Positions 17,355 through 25,680 of a stretch of DNA of 64,000 bases are shown piece after piece (the first letter of the stretch is position 1; each line of letters begins with the position of its first letter). The stretch spans positions 1 through 64,000 of the forward strand of contig JAUZOE010000001.1 of assembly GCA_030706605.1 (NCBI GenBank), given 5' to 3'. Source of the DNA: Bacteroidota bacterium (GTDB lineage: Bacteria > Bacteroidota > Bacteroidia > Chitinophagales > Chitinophagaceae). The notes beneath the pieces are model-generated. The model ran no database searches and was not told the origin of the DNA. It saw only the letters and a program-made list of their open reading frames with translations. Position numbers and translations under genes: made by a program.

Positions 17355-18906
17355 TGTTTTCTATTAGGTATTTTTGAACTTTTTCAATAATGATTTTTAA
17401 GGGGTCAGAGTCGTTTAAAACTAGATTTTCAACTTTTAAAAGTATTCTCCTAATTTCATCAAATTCAGCAGAGCTTTTATTTACCATTGAAATAAGTTTT
17501 GTTAAGTCATACTCTAAAAATGAATTTCTAGTTGTCCTCACTTTAAAGACTTCATACAACACTTCTTCTGCTGACCATCCATACGTTTTTGCCTTCAGCA
17601 GTTTAGCTGAAACATTTTCTGTACTTCTTAAAGCTAATACGGATGATGAGGTATTTTCTAAATCGGAGATTATAAAATGCGAATGACTTGCTAATATAAA
17701 GTGGCAATCAGCATATTTCTTAAACATTTTCTTTAGTTCATTAATATACCTCATTTGCCAATTCGGATGTAAGCTTGTTTCAGGTTCATCAATAAGGACT
17801 ATACTATTGGATTGAATCCTTGAAAAAATTCCTAATAAAGATATTAGTAGATGGTATTCTCCTGAACTACTATTTTGTACACCAAAAGAATCTGTTTCCT
17901 TCTTTTTTATTTTAATTCCTTCCAATCTTAAAAGATCAAGAAATATCAATTCTTCAATCAAAGAATAACTTTCAAAAATTTGCTTATCGTCAAAAACATC
18001 AATTACAAACTCTTTAGCTCTTTTGGATTCCTTTTTAAGAATAAGTCCTTCACTTATTTTATTCAATAATTCTAAAAGATTTGTAATTTTCGTTTTATCA
18101 TTCTTGATTTTTTCATAGTACCATAAACCCCATGGTTTATTTTCTTTATTTCTTTTACCCTTTGTCACCTCCCACCACGTATTAAAAAATAAATGGAAGT
18201 TCTCAACACTGGGCTTTTGTTTTTCAAAGAGGTTCTTATATTTGATGGAATAGCTTATGGTCAACTTTTCTTCTAACCCCATAAAATTTAAAATTTCTAA
18301 GAGATTATTTTTGAATTCTTTAGTTCTAGCAGCGTCAAACAAATATTTTATAGTCTTCTTTTCAAATGTTTGGGTACTCGATGTGCTTCGATTCCTTCTT
18401 ACACCTAAATACTGATAAAAATCATCTGGATTACTATCGCGAAATATGAAACGATCAGTTAACATTACTGACGAAACTAAAATTCTTTCCGGCAATAGGA
18501 TCTCTGTAGCATTTTCTATAAAAAAATCTTTTTTCTCCTGGGGTAAATCTTCAAAATCTGCCGGTTTATTTATTAGACATTCCACTTTCCTATGCTCGCC
18601 ACGCTTATTAAAAATCTTAAACCTACCCGTTCGAATTTCAAATAGATCTTTATCGATTTTAAATTCTAAACTAAAACCATACTTGTTTAACCAGAATATA
18701 TTCGGATCTTTTTGAAAATCTTTAAAGTAAGTAAATATTTCTGCAATAGTTTTTAGAATATAACTTTTGCCTGTTCCATTTGGTCCTATTATAACGGTCG
18801 TATAAGGTAGCGTTTCATTGTCGATCTCGCTTTTGCTGACAAATTCTAATTTTAAATTTTTTAGAATTGGATGATTATCAAATTCAACTTTTAAAAGTTT
18901 AAACAT
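17347..18906 (-). CDS. ptuA: Septu-like AAA/ABC-type ATPase PtuA
   Basis: 519 aa. Walker A is IIGPNGTGKSYILK (about residue 38). SSGEYHLL is the ABC-type signature, VLIDEPETSLHPNW the Walker B/D-loop and FILASHSHFIISD the switch region, all in the C-terminal half (about 345-410). This is the SMC/OLD-like ATPase plan seen in PtuA. The middle of the protein (about 150-330) is a helical insertion. Directly followed by the HNH gene (8-base overlap), it forms a Septu-type pair. A retron- or Gabija-like ATPase is less likely: no TOPRIM domain or reverse transcriptase is present. Confidence 0.78.
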   Translation of the reverse strand: MFKLLKVEFDNHPILKNLKLEFVSKSEIDNETLPYTTVIIGPNGTGKSYILKTIAEIFTYFKDFQKDPNIFWLNKYGFSLEFKIDKDLFEIRTGRFKIFNKRGEHRKVECLINKPADFEDLPQEKKDFFIENATEILLPERILVSSVMLTDRFIFRDSNPDDFYQYLGVRRNRSTSSTQTFEKKTIKYLFDAARTKEFKNNLLEILNFMGLEEKLTISYSIKYKNLFEKQKPSVENFHLFFNTWWEVTKGKRNKENKPWGLWYYEKIKNDKTKITNLLELLNKISEGLILKKESKRAKEFVIDVFDDKQIFESYSLIEELIFLDLLRLEGIKIKKKETDSFGVQNSSSGEYHLLISLLGIFSRIQSNSIVLIDEPETSLHPNWQMRYINELKKMFKKYADCHFILASHSHFIISDLENTSSSVLALRSTENVSAKLLKAKTYGWSAEEVLYEVFKVRTTRNSFLEYDLTKLISMVNKSSAEFDEIRRILLKVENLVLNDSDPLKIIIEKVQKYLIENNA

Positions 18907-18934
18907 ATTTAAATTTAAAAATTTATATTAATTT

Positions 18935-19072
18935 TCACTCAAACGCCTTCTTTAAAATACTTTGACCTGGTACCTCTAAAGCCTTCCCATAGCCTACACC
19001 ATCATCAAGAACGGTGTTGCAAAAAGACCATACTTTGGAGACGATGCTGGAGGGGGCATTGTTGTTAGTCAT
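18935..19072 (-). pseudogene. Scar: start of an hsdM fused in frame to the end of an hsdS
   Basis: A 45-codon open frame whose first ~28 residues (M-T-NNNAPSSIVSKVWSFCN then DDGVGYG) match the start of HsdM (MNNNSTSSIVSKIWAFCN) and whose last ~14 (PGQSILKKAFE) match the end of HsdS (LRQSILKKAFE). It lies between the NTPase stop (23 bases away) and the ptuA start (28 bases away). The simplest reading is an extra hsdM-hsdS pair whose interior was deleted in frame. The DNA differs from the intact genes, so the extra pair was a diverged copy. Confidence 0.85.
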
Positions 19073-19095
19073 TATTAAATAATTTATTTTTTCAG

Positions 19096-22000
19096 TCAAA
19101 TTTCCTCTCCAGTTTCTTTCCTAAATGTTGAAATTCGAATTCCCTTTTTTTCAAAATCAAATTTAGAAATGTAATTTCTCGAGTTTAAAACTTCAATAAG
19201 CTTCCGATTATACTCTAAATTAGGGAATAAGGGTCGCTTCCCTTTAATCGTTATATCTGAATATGGCTCTCCTAAAGCCTTTAAAAAATCATCAATGTAT
19301 TCCATAGAAACTTGATTCTGTTTCCAATAAAATATTCGAATTCTCTGTTCGATGCTCAAGGCACTATTAACAATCACAAGATTGAGAACAGAATCACTAA
19401 CCCTGAAACTATTATCTTTTAAAATTAATTCACCAATTCCCCTTAATGAATTTAAGTCTGTGGAAAACAGGCTCTCATCAGCATTTTCTATTATTTTATT
19501 TTTTTCAGGCCCTGATAATTCGTTTGAGAATAGTATTAGAGAAATATCTTTACCATCTAATTCATAATCAGAAATATTTTTGATAAAATCACCCTTATGA
19601 ATTTCCAGAAATATTATGTGTAAATCTGTAAAAGTGTCCTTCAGAAGTTTGTAGTTCGTTAGATTAAAAACTAAAATGTTATTTAATAATAACCTTACTT
19701 TCTCCTCTGATAACTGACTAAAATCTAAATTTGAAAATCTATACGGTATGGACTTTAAGAGTAGTTGGTAAATTTCATTCCTAATATCATCATTAGTTAA
19801 TAATTTTGTTATAAATCCTATGTATTTTTTTTCTCCTTCAACATCTTTCTCAATTTTCTTTTTAGATAATTCTAATGCAACCCCATCTTTTTCAAGGAAA
19901 GCAATTATTACCGGATCAAATTCGTTTTCAACATTCTGATAATAATTAAAAACATTTTCCCATGTAGCAGCAATTTTTGATTTTTGTACAAGGAGCTTTT
20001 TAATTTCCAATTCATCTATAGTGGAAAGCACACTTACTACAGTTTGGATTTGAGCTATAATTTTTGATTTATTCTCTACAGTTAGGCCTTCGTTATTCAG
20101 TAACTCAATTAACGATTCTTCATTTTCATTAACATTAGCATCAATGCGGAGATAAACATTATCAACATAAGTATTGATATCTGAATTTATATAATCCTCT
20201 AGATTATCACATCCAGAATTTTTGATTGCAAAATAATTTCGAGTACCAAAATCAATTTCATTAAACTTATCTTTTAATTGCAACAAAAATCTAAGCATTG
20301 AAATATTGATCTCGTACCAATTTTTTTCATAGATAAAGTCAACGAGTTCCTTTGGCGTTTGATTAATATCTAAATCGACAAATTTTATCTTTAATGATTC
20401 AACTATCTGTTTAAGTCTTGGCCGATTAGGAATAATGTTTAAAAAATCCCTTTGTTGGAGTAGCCTTTTCTTAAAAAAGGGGTTTTCATATAATTTTACT
20501 AGATCGTCTACTTTTGCAAATTCTATAATTAAATTAAAATAGTCATCTTTCCGCTCCTCGGTAAAATTTGATTTATTTTCTAAAAATTGCCAAACCTGAG
20601 GCCAGTTCTCAATAAGGTTGACTATAAAAAGTTCAATATTTTCTCCAATATCAATAAAGCCGTCAATAAATCTCATCGATGACTCAGATTCATCTTTTAA
20701 TTTCTTAAATATTTTGTCTCTTGTATTAACATTCTTGGGTTGATTTAATACATAATCTAATAAACTGTAGTTTAATGCATACTCTTTTTCAAATTCAAAT
20801 GGATTGATTTTTTGAATTAGTTTATCAATTTTGTTAAGTTTGAAATTGTAATCTGTTGCAATTTGACTTTTTACATTAATGAGAAATTGATGATCATCTT
20901 TTGTAATACTGCCTTCATAAAAAATTGAAATATAATCAAGGTAATCTTCATCAATAAATCCGTTCCTCAGCAAGATGTTTACTAAATTTTTTTGCTTTGA
21001 ATCTTCAATCTGAATTAATTCAATCTGCTTATCTATTAATTCTCGGACTCTTAAATTCCTTATGTGAGATTTTTCTTTCTCTAAATCTTTTAATTCATTT
21101 TTTAATAAATCTATTTTATTATTTTGAAGATCTTCAATTTCTTGTTTTCGTTCAACATAACTGCGATTTCTATCCAGCTGTTTTTCTACTTTAATGAACT
21201 GAATCGGTAAAGCCTTATTTTGTTGACTGTAGCTTTGAAAGAAATTGTACGTTGCCTTATTATTAATGATGTATTCAAAATTCTCATCATTAGCCATATC
21301 ATCAATAGTTTTTGCACCATAATTTATGCTAAATGAAACAAAGCCTGGTAGATGAGGTATATATGACAATAAATAAAGAAAACGTAATTCTTTAATATCC
21401 TTTATTATTATATTTTCTAAATTCTTAATTTCCTCTTTCACCCCATTGATTTTTTCATTAGTCTTTGAAATATTTTCAAGGATGTAATTATTTTTATTAT
21501 TGATTGATTTGAACAACTCTCCTTTACTATTACTTAACAAGGTAAAATCAGAAGGGAAAATATTCTTATATACAATCATTGCCAATAAATTATCCTGGCT
21601 AAGTCCTTTGTTTAGTTTCTGACGATAGAGATAAAACTCGTTGGAAATATTATTCAGAAGTCTCATGTCATCTATAAATAGAGAAATACTATCTATAAGA
21701 TTTTCTGAAAGGTCATAATTATACTTTGATTGCTTTTCAAGTAATTTCTGGCTTGAATTTGAAGAATTAATAATTGGAATAACTGGAATTATGAAGTCAA
21801 AGAATTTAGTGCGTTCATTTTCTGTTTTAAACATATCGTCTCTTACCGCATAAATAAAAACAACTTCTTTTTTTATTTTTTTGGAGTTATTAATTAGAAG
21901 GTTGATTTCTCTTAATTTGGTAAAGATTTCTGTTTGCTTAAATCTGTCCAAGTCTTCTATAATAACAACATTGTAATCGGTAACTTCAAAAAAATAAAGT

Positions 22001-22749
22001 ATCTCATCAAGGTGATTATTAAGTATTGATTTATTCACATTTTCATTAATACTGATTTCAGCGTTTTGGATATTAAGCTTATTAATTTTAATTCCATTAA
22101 TCATCCTAATTGACCTAAAAATAATTACAAGAAAAGAGATAACTACAACAAAAAACGATAAATACCGCAAATATTTCCAAACTTCCATCTTGAACTCAAA
22201 GTTCAAAAGATGTTCATATAATTGAGGGTAGATAAGATTAACCAGTGCAGCAGTTACAAGAAAAAAAATAGCCGTTGTGATTAATAAATTCTTTCTTGTA
22301 TAGTTCTTAATTTTTCTAAATCGAGAGTCAGGAATTTTCTTGTCCTCTTCAAAATAGAAGATTTGCTGCAAAATGCTTAGTTCAATCAATCTTAATAAAT
22401 CTCCCTTCACTGGCTCATCACTTGTTTCTATTTCTTCCTTAAAAGTTGCCAACGAAATATGTAAAAAATGTAAATCCTTCCCAGAATACTCTTTAATATA
22501 AGTTTTTAAAATGCTGCTTTTCCCTGAACCATAAGGTCCTGTTAAGGCAATATTTTTTATATCATTCTCTTTCCTATTTTCCAGTGCCCAATCCAATGCT
22601 TTTTTATAATCATTACTAATATCTGCATTGCTAACCGGTGAAAGGGAAACATAAGGGAGCTGGGGTTCGCCACCCTCATTATATTTATTATAAATTTTCT
22701 GTAATTGCTCAATCAGAAACTTCAAATACTTCAAAAAAAAATGTTTCAT
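19096..22749 (-). CDS. Large YobI-like P-loop NTPase with two membrane helices
   Basis: About 1217 aa. Walker A is IALTGPYGSGKSSILKTY (about residue 70), and VVIIEDLDRF (about 260) fits the KAP/YobI-type Walker B. Between them are two membrane helices (LITTAIFFLVTAALVNLIY and LSFFVVVISFLVIIF), so the ATPase is membrane-anchored, an arrangement of KAP-like NTPases. The rest (about 400-1217) is a long helical region with a coiled coil near 430-610. The open frame extends to a TTG at 22770 that overlaps the hsdS stop; I prefer the ATG at 22749 (MKHFFLKYLKF). A defence role is inferred from its place between hsdS and the hsdM scar. Confidence 0.8.
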   Translation of the reverse strand: MKHFFLKYLKFLIEQLQKIYNKYNEGGEPQLPYVSLSPVSNADISNDYKKALDWALENRKENDIKNIALTGPYGSGKSSILKTYIKEYSGKDLHFLHISLATFKEEIETSDEPVKGDLLRLIELSILQQIFYFEEDKKIPDSRFRKIKNYTRKNLLITTAIFFLVTAALVNLIYPQLYEHLLNFEFKMEVWKYLRYLSFFVVVISFLVIIFRSIRMINGIKINKLNIQNAEISINENVNKSILNNHLDEILYFFEVTDYNVVIIEDLDRFKQTEIFTKLREINLLINNSKKIKKEVVFIYAVRDDMFKTENERTKFFDFIIPVIPIINSSNSSQKLLEKQSKYNYDLSENLIDSISLFIDDMRLLNNISNEFYLYRQKLNKGLSQDNLLAMIVYKNIFPSDFTLLSNSKGELFKSINNKNNYILENISKTNEKINGVKEEIKNLENIIIKDIKELRFLYLLSYIPHLPGFVSFSINYGAKTIDDMANDENFEYIINNKATYNFFQSYSQQNKALPIQFIKVEKQLDRNRSYVERKQEIEDLQNNKIDLLKNELKDLEKEKSHIRNLRVRELIDKQIELIQIEDSKQKNLVNILLRNGFIDEDYLDYISIFYEGSITKDDHQFLINVKSQIATDYNFKLNKIDKLIQKINPFEFEKEYALNYSLLDYVLNQPKNVNTRDKIFKKLKDESESSMRFIDGFIDIGENIELFIVNLIENWPQVWQFLENKSNFTEERKDDYFNLIIEFAKVDDLVKLYENPFFKKRLLQQRDFLNIIPNRPRLKQIVESLKIKFVDLDINQTPKELVDFIYEKNWYEINISMLRFLLQLKDKFNEIDFGTRNYFAIKNSGCDNLEDYINSDINTYVDNVYLRIDANVNENEESLIELLNNEGLTVENKSKIIAQIQTVVSVLSTIDELEIKKLLVQKSKIAATWENVFNYYQNVENEFDPVIIAFLEKDGVALELSKKKIEKDVEGEKKYIGFITKLLTNDDIRNEIYQLLLKSIPYRFSNLDFSQLSEEKVRLLLNNILVFNLTNYKLLKDTFTDLHIIFLEIHKGDFIKNISDYELDGKDISLILFSNELSGPEKNKIIENADESLFSTDLNSLRGIGELILKDNSFRVSDSVLNLVIVNSALSIEQRIRIFYWKQNQVSMEYIDDFLKALGEPYSDITIKGKRPLFPNLEYNRKLIEVLNSRNYISKFDFEKKGIRISTFRKETGEEI

Positions 22750-22766
22750 AATCTTGATTTCAAGGA

Positions 22767-24113
22767 TCAAATTAGGCGCCCCTCAAACGCCTTTTTTAAA
22801 ATACTTTGTCTCAAAGCCTCTGCCTGTCGCAGGCTTTGGGTTATGCTTTCTTCCATTTTATCGGCAACGCTTAGGCGGCTTTCGATTTCTTGAACAATGT
22901 TGTTTTGTTCTTTTAGTGAACAAAGTGGTAACGGAAGATTTGATAAGATTGTAAGATTTATTGAAGCAAGGTTTGTTGTTTGTTTTCCGTTTTTAAAAAA
23001 ATAGTTTTTAGCAGACCTGGTTTGTGAAAAATAGGCGATGTATTTTGGGTCAACTTCTCTCGAAAGTGGTCTCGCTCTGAATATGTGATTTTGATGAATG
23101 CAATCATCAACTTCATTTCTCCAAATTGTTCCTCGTCCTAATTTATCTTTATCACCTCCTTCAGTATATAAAATATCTCCAAATAAAAGTTTGTACTTGT
23201 CTTTATCGGAGGGCAATACTTCAATGGTTTTCATTTCTTCTAAATCCAAATAACCGTCTTGAACATTAGCAACACGTAAATAAGGTAAATGAATAGTTTC
23301 TTTCCTCTTAAAGTCTCTGCCCTTTGTTACCCCACCAATAATTTTACAGACATCTTTTAGCAGTACTTCTTTCCATCCCTTCGGCAATTCCCCTTTATCT
23401 GAACTATGATTTATTTGATTATTTTGATTACCCTGATTTTTCTTAGTTTGATATTCAGCTTCATCTTCCGCTGCAATATTTAAATCATAGTCTTCATGTA
23501 AATCATTAGAATCATAGTTCAGACTATTTGTCAACTTTCCTTCAAATGCCCATTTTAATACACTCTGCCGGTAGGTTTTTAATTGCTGCTGGGCAGTAAA
23601 CAAACTTTCTATGCCTTTTTCTAATTCACTAAACAGTTCTTCTATTTTGGAAACAATTGCTTCTTGGGTAGGTTTGGGAGGAAAGGGAATTTCGGTAGCT
23701 TCAAATTTCCCTTTTGTAACATGAACCATTCCTGAACCATGTGCTTTAGCATAAAGTTCCTGCACAATTTTTTCAAGTAAGTAAAATAAGTAAGTTTTAT
23801 CAGTAAAGTTTTTAGGAACAACTTTAAAAATATGTTGATTTAACCAGGCCTCATCACCCTTCCAGATATAAGCGCCTAAAGAAGCTGACCAAGCAAACAA
23901 CAAATCCCCTTTTACAACTTTATACCTTTCTTCGAATTGCTCCTTAGTATAATTGTATTTGGCTTCAGGTTTATTTAAATTTTGAATTCTTATTATTGGC
24001 TTCCCAATATCTTTCCATTCTGTAGGCTTAAATGCTCTACCATTTAAATAAGTTGCGACCTCTCCCAACTTCACCCGCTTCCATTCTTTTGGTAATTGAT
24101 ATAACTCTTTCAT
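22767..24113 (-). CDS. hsdS: Type I restriction-modification specificity subunit HsdS
   Basis: 448 aa, with the usual two target-recognition domains. TRD1 (about 1-190) starts LPKEWKRVKLGEVATYLNG. TRD2 (about 243-430) starts LPKGWKEVLLKDVCKIIGG. Each is followed by a conserved helical spacer (KIEELFSELEKGIESLF and EIESRLSVADKMEESI). The protein ends SILKKAFEGRLI, the segment also found in the scar at 18935. Recognition of a bipartite target is expected, but the target cannot be read from sequence. It begins 1 base after the DUF6161-like gene stop, implying coupled expression. Confidence 0.93.
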   Translation of the reverse strand: MKELYQLPKEWKRVKLGEVATYLNGRAFKPTEWKDIGKPIIRIQNLNKPEAKYNYTKEQFEERYKVVKGDLLFAWSASLGAYIWKGDEAWLNQHIFKVVPKNFTDKTYLFYLLEKIVQELYAKAHGSGMVHVTKGKFEATEIPFPPKPTQEAIVSKIEELFSELEKGIESLFTAQQQLKTYRQSVLKWAFEGKLTNSLNYDSNDLHEDYDLNIAAEDEAEYQTKKNQGNQNNQINHSSDKGELPKGWKEVLLKDVCKIIGGVTKGRDFKRKETIHLPYLRVANVQDGYLDLEEMKTIEVLPSDKDKYKLLFGDILYTEGGDKDKLGRGTIWRNEVDDCIHQNHIFRARPLSREVDPKYIAYFSQTRSAKNYFFKNGKQTTNLASINLTILSNLPLPLCSLKEQNNIVQEIESRLSVADKMEESITQSLRQAEALRQSILKKAFEGRLI

Positions 24114-24114
24114 T

Positions 24115-25347
24115 TTACTTTCGGATTATATTATCTACAATATTCCCCGGCATTGTTGGGCCTGCATCATCTTTTAATAAACCCGTATCTGCTCTACTAA
24201 AAAGACTTTGCATAATTAAATGTCTTTCTGTTTCATCTATCCCTTTTTCTTTTTGAAGCGCCAGATAAACGTAAGTCAATTGTTCGCGTTCTTCAGCATC
24301 TCTAACTAAATGAAATGAGCTGAAAGTTAATTTTGAAAATATCCTTATGGCAAAAGCGATAAATGAAATAAGGGTAATAAAGACTACAGACCACTTTATG
24401 GCCGTGCCGCTATTTTGGAATATCCTTGCCAAAGTTCCATTTGAAATTTCACTCAAGCTCCAAATTAACATTCCAATTCCAACTAAAACCATCAGAATAA
24501 GGGCACCTAACCACCAATATCCCTCTGTTCGCAACTTCTTAGCCCTATCACTCCAGTATTTCGCAGGTGCTTCTAATTTTAGTTTCTCTCTATATAACTC
24601 TTCTAGTTCTTTTATTTTATTATCGGAATCAGCTTTAAATTGGTCAAAGCTCTTTGATGTATTTTCAAACCAGGTACTATAAGTGCTTTCTTTTTCTTTT
24701 TTAAATTCATCAATTTTACCTGAGTAATCAATATATTTTTGATTAGCCTGAGATAAATAATCTGTCATCTGGTTTTCTGAGTCTCCTAATATTTTTTGAA
24801 AATCATTTCGAATAGTGGAGATGGATTTTTTTTCCGAATCTATTCTTTCAGCTAACTCTGTGGTATCTTTCGAAGTAAATTCATAAGCTAACAAATACCC
24901 AATTAGATGTTGTTTGCTATTTGGATGTTGTGTGCTCCCGGATAAATATTCGTAAGCACCCAAATAATATCCTGCATTTTCTTTACTCAATCTTATCAGA
25001 AATTCCGTCTCTGGAAAGTCGAAGAGAAATTTCGGTGGAGAATTAACTATAATCCTCTGCAAGTCGTTATTCCATTGGCCAGCATTAATATTATTATTTA
25101 CGAGTGAATTCAATATTCTGTCCCTGCCAAATATGAATGAATTTTTTATAGACTCAAGTTCACTGGGTAGTTTTTCAAAGGTGGCAAACCCTTCAATTTG
25201 TTTCAAAATAAACTCATATATAGAAACGACGCCCTTCAATGTTAACTTGAAATTAATATGAGAATAATTTAAGTTTAGCTCATAATTCTGAAGCCATTCA
25301 CGATTTGGTGATGTAGCTACCTTTTCTTTTAACTCCGTTAATGTCAT
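24115..25347 (-). CDS. DUF6161-like membrane coiled-coil protein
   Basis: 410 aa. The N-terminal part (1-170) is globular; a coiled coil follows (about 175-260, IDSEKKSISTIRNDFQKIL to IKELEELYREKLKLE). Then come two membrane helices (WWLGALILMVLVGIGMLIW and SVVFITLISFIAFAIRIF) and a short tail (FHLVRDAEEREQLTYVYLAL). I recall this tail and layout from DUF6161 proteins found near restriction systems; the function is unknown. It sits between an hsdR tail remnant and hsdS, adjacent to both. A membrane-located effector or sensor is possible but unproven. Confidence 0.65.
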   Translation of the reverse strand: MTLTELKEKVATSPNREWLQNYELNLNYSHINFKLTLKGVVSIYEFILKQIEGFATFEKLPSELESIKNSFIFGRDRILNSLVNNNINAGQWNNDLQRIIVNSPPKFLFDFPETEFLIRLSKENAGYYLGAYEYLSGSTQHPNSKQHLIGYLLAYEFTSKDTTELAERIDSEKKSISTIRNDFQKILGDSENQMTDYLSQANQKYIDYSGKIDEFKKEKESTYSTWFENTSKSFDQFKADSDNKIKELEELYREKLKLEAPAKYWSDRAKKLRTEGYWWLGALILMVLVGIGMLIWSLSEISNGTLARIFQNSGTAIKWSVVFITLISFIAFAIRIFSKLTFSSFHLVRDAEEREQLTYVYLALQKEKGIDETERHLIMQSLFSRADTGLLKDDAGPTMPGNIVDNIIRK

Positions 25348-25357
25348 TTTTTAAATT

Positions 25358-25429
25358 TTACGCTGCCAACACTTCATTTAATTCATTTATAATTTCATCC
25401 GTTTTCTCTCCAAACAATTGCCACATCAT
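25358..25429 (-). pseudogene. Remnant of a second hsdR 3' end
   Basis: Translates as MMWQLFGEKTDEIINELNE then VLAA and a stop; the intact HsdR ends KMWQLFGDKTDEIIEELNE-VLAA. The frame meets a stop codon 5 codons further upstream, so only the tail survives. It lies 10 bases before the DUF6161-like start. The 250 bases between it and the true hsdR stop (25430-25680) hold no gene but include a GAAAGT-CAA-ACTTTC hairpin and two TTTGCATTTAA words. Confidence 0.85.
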
Positions 25430-25680
25430 TACTTCTTTATCCACTCACAGTTTTTAAATAACCATTTTTATTTTGAACCTGCGAAAGTCAAACTTTCTAT
25501 ATGTTGTTATTTGCATTTAATTTTTCATATACATTTGCATTTAAGTCTGCTCTGCATGAATGTCGACTCCATGTCGTCGTTTTGGAAAACCGAAACTTAG
25601 TGCAGTTGTGGGCTTTTTTATTTTCCGCCGTTAATGGATTTTTGGGACCATAATAATTTTAAAAATCCTGATTCTAACAA

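Noticed and set aside
17347-18906. OLD-family/Gabija-type nuclease
   Set aside because: No TOPRIM domain is visible after the ATPase core, and the partner is an HNH nuclease, not a UvrD-like helicase.
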